Assembly: GCA_002408085.1 (NCBI GenBank)
Contig: DHQL01000007.1
Span: 316,259-380,258, forward strand
DNA from: Spirochaeta sp. UBA5339
GTDB taxonomy: Bacteria > Spirochaetota > Spirochaetia > DSM-2461
Direction: 5' to 3'
DNA: 64,000 bases
Numbering within the stretch: the first letter of the stretch is position 1; the number at the start of each line of letters is the position of its first letter. Below are positions 60,555 through 64,000 of this stretch, in pieces. The notes under the pieces are model-generated. The model saw only the letters and a program-made list of their open reading frames with translations. It ran no database searches and was not told the origin of the DNA. Both the position numbers and the translations under genes were made by a program.

Positions 60555-60902
60555 ATGTACTTTCTTGTAATAGAGATTTTTGATTCAAACTATAAAGAGG
60601 AGATCTACCTGGCTCTCCAGAGCGTGGGCATACAGAAGGCCGTGACCTTCGATGCCAGGAACCTCAATTCCGCCCTCTCCGATGAGCAGACCTTCTTTAC
60701 CGGTTTCTTCCGTTCCGACAAGATCGGCTCCGGCGCTGTTGAAGTGATTCAGGCCAGGGTATCCGAAAAGGGAGCCGCCAAGGAGTTTCTCTCCAACCTC
60801 AAGGAGTCGGGAGCCCCCGTGGAGAAGGAGAATATCGTCGCCCTGACACTCTTCCCCGCGGCAGCCTCCTTCACCTCTGAGACGGGGCTTCAGGAGTCCT
60901 GA
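60555..60902 (+). CDS. PII-like small regulatory protein
   Basis: A 115-residue protein with the beta-alpha-beta ferredoxin-like pattern of PII-like proteins (MYFLVIEIFDSNYKEEIYLALQSVGIQKAVTFDARNL, then a T-loop-like hydrophilic segment, then VEVIQARVSEKGAAKEFLSNLKESG). The uridylylation Tyr region of GlnB is absent. ATG 60555 with GAGGAG is used, not the frame start 60498 inside the antiporter gene. PII-like proteins bind nucleotides, including c-di-AMP in PstA/DarA; ligand here is unknown. Gene order EIIA-antiporter-PII-like suggests it modulates the antiporter. It overlaps the convergent ABC-F gene by 32 bases. Confidence 0.68.
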   Translation: MYFLVIEIFDSNYKEEIYLALQSVGIQKAVTFDARNLNSALSDEQTFFTGFFRSDKIGSGAVEVIQARVSEKGAAKEFLSNLKESGAPVEKENIVALTLFPAAASFTSETGLQES

Positions 60903-62400
60903 TTCCCTCTGTCCGGAGAGTCCGGTCCTTTATGGTCCAGACCTTTCCGGGCAGTGTAAACTCCCTTTCATGACTGACCATAATCACGGCTCCCGGAAAC
61001 TCCTTCAGGGCCTCCTCTATCACCTGCATGGAGAAGATATCCAGGTGGTTGGCAGGTTCGTCGAGGATCAGCAGCTCCAGATTATCTAGAAACGAGAGGG
61101 CCATAAGCAGTTTCTTGTATTCCCCGGGGCTTCCCTCACCCTGTTGAAGCAGCTGATCCGGGTCCGAGCCCATCCTGGAGAAGTAGGCCAGAACCAGTCC
61201 CTTCTCCATTTCATCCAGTTCGCCTAATCTCGCGGTCAGTTTTTCTTTCTCATCCTGAGAGAGCTCCTGGGGAATCCAGCCGAATCTTATTCCGCCGGGC
61301 AGCTTCTTGCGGATCAGATTCAGCAGTCCCGTCTTGCCGCTGCCGTTGTCCCCTTCCAGGATGATCCTGTCCCGGGGAAGGACAGTAATCTGTGGAAGAT
61401 CCAGGTACACATCCGGGAAGATTCTGTATCTCCCCGAGGGGAGTTCCAGCAGTCTGTCTCGATGGCTGACCCTACCCAGGACCGTCAGACCCAGCTTTCT
61501 GAAGGTATCAGACCGGGTCTCCTCCAGCTTCTGACGCTCAGCCTCCATCCTTCTCTTCTGCTGAGTGACTCTGGCCCGTGAGGAGGCTCCCGAAGAGGTG
61601 ATCCTGGCCAGATCAATGGCGGCTTTTCTGTCATGATCCTTAGCCGCCAGATCCCGCTTGCTCATATTGTCACCGGTTTTCCGTGCAAAATTTTCATAGC
61701 TGTTCAGTTTCTGCTGCTCTTTCTTCAGATCTCCCTTGATGCGGCTCCTCTCCCGTCTTATCTCAGCCTCACCCTCCTCATAGAGGGTCAGGGCCTTTTC
61801 AAAGCTTCCGCTGTACTGCCGGCCCCTGCCGCCCCTGAGGAGGAGGGTGGAGCTGCAGAGGCTGTTCATCAGAGCCCTGTTGTGACCGATGATAATGCCG
61901 ATCCCTTCAAATTCCTTCAGGGCCTTTCCGATCAGGTCCAGATTCCTGCGGTCCAGATGATTTTCCGGTTCGTCCAGTATCAGTACCTCCGGTCTGCTGG
62001 ACAGGGCTGCTGCAATCTGCAGGCGCCTCTTCTCTCCCCAGCTGATATCCCGGTTCCAGATCCACCCCTCGTCCAGTTCCATCAGGGAGGCGATGCGGCG
62101 GTTTTCATTTTCGGGACCGTAGAAGAAGTCCAGCAGACCCTCCTCTGAGAAAACCGGATACTGGGGAAGAAAACAGATTGACTCCGGGCCGATGACCTCC
62201 CCTGTCCACCGGAGGCCGGCGGGACAATCGTGATGGGGGCTGCCTGTGAGGGAGCTGTAGAGACAGTGGGCCAGGCTGGTCTTACCGCAGCCGTTGGCGC
62301 CGCCCAGGGCGGTCCAGCCCTTCCGGAATACGGCGGACAGACCGGTAACAAGGTTTTCGGAGTAGAAGAGATTAAGATTGCTTATTTGGATTTGAGTCAT
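60871..62400 (-). CDS. ABC-F family ATPase, possible antibiotic resistance or ribosome-rescue protein
   Basis: A 509-residue soluble protein with two ABC domains and no membrane segment. Domain 1: Walker A GGANGCGKTS, signature-like ISWGEKRRLQIA, Walker B VLILDEPENHLD. A 75-residue charged linker follows (RRERSRIKGDLKKEQQKLNSYENFARK), then domain 2: GDNGSGKTG, SPGEYKKLLMAL and LLILDEPANHLD. The linker is the part that enters the ribosome in ABC-F proteins. The LSGGQ signatures are degenerate. Some ABC-F proteins protect ribosomes from macrolide, lincosamide or pleuromutilin drugs. GGAGG before ATG 62400 lies in a hairpin (see leader). Function remains inferred. Confidence 0.85.
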   Translation of the reverse strand: MTQIQISNLNLFYSENLVTGLSAVFRKGWTALGGANGCGKTSLAHCLYSSLTGSPHHDCPAGLRWTGEVIGPESICFLPQYPVFSEEGLLDFFYGPENENRRIASLMELDEGWIWNRDISWGEKRRLQIAAALSSRPEVLILDEPENHLDRRNLDLIGKALKEFEGIGIIIGHNRALMNSLCSSTLLLRGGRGRQYSGSFEKALTLYEEGEAEIRRERSRIKGDLKKEQQKLNSYENFARKTGDNMSKRDLAAKDHDRKAAIDLARITSSGASSRARVTQQKRRMEAERQKLEETRSDTFRKLGLTVLGRVSHRDRLLELPSGRYRIFPDVYLDLPQITVLPRDRIILEGDNGSGKTGLLNLIRKKLPGGIRFGWIPQELSQDEKEKLTARLGELDEMEKGLVLAYFSRMGSDPDQLLQQGEGSPGEYKKLLMALSFLDNLELLILDEPANHLDIFSMQVIEEALKEFPGAVIMVSHEREFTLPGKVWTIKDRTLRTEGIRTPEAPSQR

Positions 62401-62406
62401 GATGAC

Positions 62407-62428
62407 CTCCAGATATCGGTATCCGGAG
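62407..62428 (-). promoter_or_regulatory. Hairpin sequestering the ABC-F ribosome binding site
   Basis: On the minus strand CTCC-G-GATA (62428-62420) pairs with TATC-T-GGAG (62415-62407) around the loop CCGA: nine pairs including one G-U. The 3' arm is the GGAG of the Shine-Dalgarno GGAGG, 5 bases before ATG 62400. Translation should be low unless the hairpin is opened. Confidence 0.68.
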
Positions 62429-62436
62429 CGAAAGGA

Positions 62437-62514
62437 TCATAGAGTCGGAGAGTGCTCCACCCTGGTAACGCAAAGGTTGTACTGTCTCCTCTCTAGTCTA
62501 TTTTCATTTCTCAC
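62437..62514 (-). CDS. Candidate leader peptide of the ABC-F gene, 25 residues
   Basis: A short frame from GTG 62514 to TGA 62437 encodes VRNENRLERRQYN...HSPTL, ending about 9 bases before the sequestering hairpin. Shine-Dalgarno for this GTG is weak. A second mini-ORF, M-K-I-D-stop (62507-62493), lies inside it with GAGG (62517-62514) at a good distance. One of these may be translated to sense a stalled ribosome. This is suggestive, not proven. Confidence 0.35.
   Translation of the reverse strand: MRNENRLERRQYNLCVTRVEHSPTL
62493..62507 (-). CDS. Candidate four-codon leader ORF (M-K-I-D) of the ABC-F gene
   Basis: ATG AAA ATA GAC TAG, preceded by GAGG at 62517-62514 with six bases spacing. 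It lies about 95 bases upstream of the ABC-F start codon within the predicted 126-base leader transcript. Very short ORFs of this kind are used in ribosome-stalling attenuators of resistance genes; here only position and ribosome site support it. Confidence 0.35.
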   Translation of the reverse strand: MKID

Positions 62515-62532
62515 CTCAAAAATTGATGTCTT

Positions 62533-62561
62533 ATTCTTGAACGGTATCTTTTTTCTGTCAA
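62533..62561 (-). promoter_or_regulatory. Promoter of the ABC-F gene
   Basis: On the minus strand TTGACA (62561-62556), 17-bp spacer, AAGAAT (62538-62533; 4 of 6 consensus). It predicts a transcript starting near 62526, giving a leader of about 126 bases that includes the mini-ORFs and the hairpin. Confidence 0.55.
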
Positions 62562-62659
62562 CACTTCCAGACATTACTTCGTTTATGTCTGTTCGATCAT
62601 GAAAGTGAACACAAAGAAAAACTACTGTGAAGGTCATATTTCGTATATATGAACATTGA
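62562..62659. other. Intergenic stretch with no recognised feature
   Basis: This is part of the 468-base gap between the divergent ABC-F and ChvE-like genes. The rest of the gap holds the ABC-F leader and promoter on one side and two palindromes and a promoter on the other. I see no gene or repeat in this middle segment. Confidence 0.5.
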
Positions 62660-62671
62660 GTAATCGATTAC
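62660..62671. promoter_or_regulatory. CG-centred palindrome, distal operator candidate
   Basis: GTAATC-GATTAC is a perfect 12-bp palindrome with central CG, related to the site at 62830. Centre-to-centre distance is 172 bp, compatible with looping by a tetrameric LacI-type repressor. Confidence 0.45.
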
Positions 62672-62729
62672 ATTGCTTAAAACATAGAAATCTGTCCAAA
62701 AAAGCCCTGAAACCCCCTTAAAATTTAGT

Positions 62730-62759
62730 TTGACAGATTAGAAAAACCGGGTTTATCAT
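62730..62759 (+). promoter_or_regulatory. Promoter of the ChvE-like sugar operon
   Basis: TTGACA (62730-62735), 18-bp spacer, TATCAT (62754-62759). The predicted leader is about 100 bases and contains the palindrome at 62830. Confidence 0.65.
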
Positions 62760-62829
62760 TCAAAAACAATCAAACACAAAAGAACAGAAACAAACATTTG
62801 AACCTTGAGTGATTTGATTGATGGATAAT

Positions 62830-62845
62830 GCGTTATCGATAACGC
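62830..62845. promoter_or_regulatory. 16-bp perfect palindrome, probable LacI-type operator
   Basis: GCGTTATC-GATAACGC is perfectly symmetric with central CG, the hallmark of LacI-family operators. It lies about 70 bases downstream of the predicted start site and 24 bases before the ATG, so it would act as a roadblock. The cognate regulator may lie outside the window. Confidence 0.68.
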
Positions 62846-62868
62846 GAAATCAAAAAAGGAGCGGTAAA

Positions 62869-63951
62869 ATGCTAAAAAAATCAGTTATCCTTATTATGAT
62901 GGTTCTGCTGTCTGCTGGTCTCGTCTTTGCTGAAGGTCAGAAAGACGGCTCAGGCGATCAGGGCTACATCGGTGTTGCCATGCCCACACAGTCCTCACAG
63001 AGATGGATTCAGGACGGCGGAAACATGAAAGAGCAGCTGGAAGCTTTAGGCTACAAGGTAGACCTCCAGTATGCGGAAGATATTGTTGAAAACCAGGTTT
63101 CCCAGCTGGAAAACATGATCACCAAGGGTGTTGATGTTATGGTAATCGCCTCTATCGACGGTGAAGCCCTTTCCAACGTTCTGGCCATGGCTGCGGACAA
63201 CGATATTCCCGTAATCGCCTATGACAGACTGATCAGAGGAACTCCCAACCTCACCTACTATGCTACATTCGACAACTTCAAGGTTGGTGTACAGCAGGGC
63301 GCCTATATTGAGATGGCTCTCGGTCTGGACAAGGGAGAGAAGGGACCCTTCAATATCGAGCTTTTCGGCGGATCTCCCGACGACAACAATGCTTACTTCT
63401 TCTATGACGGCGCCATGAGCGTTCTTCAGCCCTACATCGACAGCGGTGTTCTGGTTATTCAGTCCGGTCAGACAGGAATGGACAAGGTTGCCACCCTCAG
63501 ATGGGACGGTGCTACCGCTCAGGCCAGAATGGACAACCTCCTGACAGCCTACTACGCTGACGGTGAAATGCTGGATGCCATCCTCTCTCCCTACGACGGC
63601 ATCTCCATCGGTGTTCTCTCTTCTGTTAAGAACATCGGATACGGAACACCCGGTCAGCCCCTTCCTGTGATCACAGGTCAGGATGCGGAGCTTCCCTCTG
63701 TTAAGTCCATCATTGCCGGTGAGCAGACTCATACCGTATTCAAGGATACAAGAGAGCTGGCCCGTGTTGCTGTAGGTATGGTTGAAGCCATCCTGAAGGG
63801 CGGAGAGCCCGAAATTAACGATAACAAGACTTACGACAACGGAGTTAAGGTCGTTCCTTCCTACCTTCTGGAGCCTGTATCTGTAGATGTTACAAACTAC
63901 GAGGAAGTTCTGGTTGGTTCCGGCTACTATACAGCTGATCAGCTGAAATAA
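62869..63951 (+). CDS. ChvE/XylF-type multiple-sugar-binding protein
   Basis: A 360-residue periplasmic protein with signal peptide ending LVFAEGQ. It follows ChvE-type sugar-binding proteins: GVAMPTQSSQRWIQDGGNMKEQL, QLENMITKGVDVMVIASIDG, VIAYDRLI, YYATFDNFKVGVQQGAYI, TGQDAELPSVKSIIAGEQTHTVFKDTREL. ChvE binds several aldoses, including xylose, arabinose and glucose. ATG 62869 with AAGGAG is preferred to the frame start at 62818, which would run through the palindrome. The ATPase and permease genes (GguA/GguB) are expected just beyond the right edge. Confidence 0.9.
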   Translation: MLKKSVILIMMVLLSAGLVFAEGQKDGSGDQGYIGVAMPTQSSQRWIQDGGNMKEQLEALGYKVDLQYAEDIVENQVSQLENMITKGVDVMVIASIDGEALSNVLAMAADNDIPVIAYDRLIRGTPNLTYYATFDNFKVGVQQGAYIEMALGLDKGEKGPFNIELFGGSPDDNNAYFFYDGAMSVLQPYIDSGVLVIQSGQTGMDKVATLRWDGATAQARMDNLLTAYYADGEMLDAILSPYDGISIGVLSSVKNIGYGTPGQPLPVITGQDAELPSVKSIIAGEQTHTVFKDTRELARVAVGMVEAILKGGEPEINDNKTYDNGVKVVPSYLLEPVSVDVTNYEEVLVGSGYYTADQLK

Positions 63952-63965
63952 TTCCATTTATCCCA

Positions 63966-63994
63966 GGCAGTTGCCGGAATTGACCGGCGCTGCC
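63966..63994 (+). terminator. Stem-loop after the ChvE-like gene
   Basis: GGCAG (63966-63970) and GCCGG (63973-63977) pair with CCGGC (63984-63988) and CTGCC (63990-63994), with a small internal loop. No T run is visible before the window ends. It fits the pattern of stem-loops after binding-protein genes. Confidence 0.55.
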
Positions 63995-64000
63995 CGGAAG

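Overview
The window looks like chromosomal DNA from a free-living, saccharolytic, probably anaerobic spirochaete (Spirochaetaceae sense). The basis is the characteristic exported-protein N-termini (signal peptide ending in FAEGQKD, FAAGQ or FANGQ), the density of sugar ABC transporters with separate binding proteins, YesM/YesN-type two-component systems and a mid-range G+C. This assignment is inference from gene content; there is no rRNA or other taxonomic marker. I see no tRNA, rRNA, CRISPR array, insertion sequence, integrase or phage gene, so this reads as stable metabolic chromosome rather than an island.

Left part (1-5.8 kb): the 3' end of a YhhN/TMEM86-type membrane protein; a diadenylate cyclase fused to a PTS EIIA-like domain; then a tightly overlapping operon of unknown function: Rrf2 regulator, cytoplasmic substrate-binding-like protein with DUF1858, HypB/CobW-like GTPase, permease-less ABC ATPase and a small zinc-ribbon protein. 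A 30-bp near-perfect palindrome lies over the Rrf2 promoter. This operon is my best candidate for an undescribed system.

Sugar uptake I (5.9-14.1 kb): YesN-YesM two-component pair, a lipoprotein that mimics a galactose-binding protein, and mglBAC. 14.2-18.3 kb holds an AEC transporter, a YARHG-domain exported protein, a J-domain protein, an unknown protein and an MBL-fold hydrolase. Sugar uptake II (18.4-25.4 kb): a DesK-like kinase, NarL-like regulator and membrane-anchored binding protein, divergent from a CUT2 (ribose-type) operon. 25.5-31.5 kb: a small exported protein, a DeoR regulator, an Ldh2-family dehydrogenase with malic enzyme, and two Gfo/Idh/MocA oxidoreductases.

Pectin/rhamnogalacturonan locus (31.6-48.4 kb): two near-duplicate LplA/YtcQ-type binding proteins around a permease pair, a membrane AraC regulator of the RhgR/YesS type, a cytoplasmic GH28, two GH105 hydrolases, a LacI regulator, a CUT1 transporter and a TIM-barrel isomerase. 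The logic is import of unsaturated or saturated galacturonate-containing oligosaccharides and intracellular trimming to monomers. The transporter promoters at 31.6 and 33.7 kb share a conserved block abutting the -35 box, a likely binding site of the AraC regulator.

Right part (48.4-64 kb): MATE exporter and alpha/beta hydrolase opposite an AraC regulator; cardiolipin synthase; AraC regulator opposite a GH31 alpha-xylosidase; OhrR-like regulator opposite a Cys-type glutathione peroxidase with paired operators; CBS-ACT protein; an EIIA-cation/proton antiporter-PII-like operon; an ABC-F protein whose leader RNA can hide its ribosome binding site; and a ChvE/XylF-like binding protein whose operon runs off the right edge. 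Across the window, almost every binding-protein gene heading an ABC operon is followed immediately by a stem-loop.
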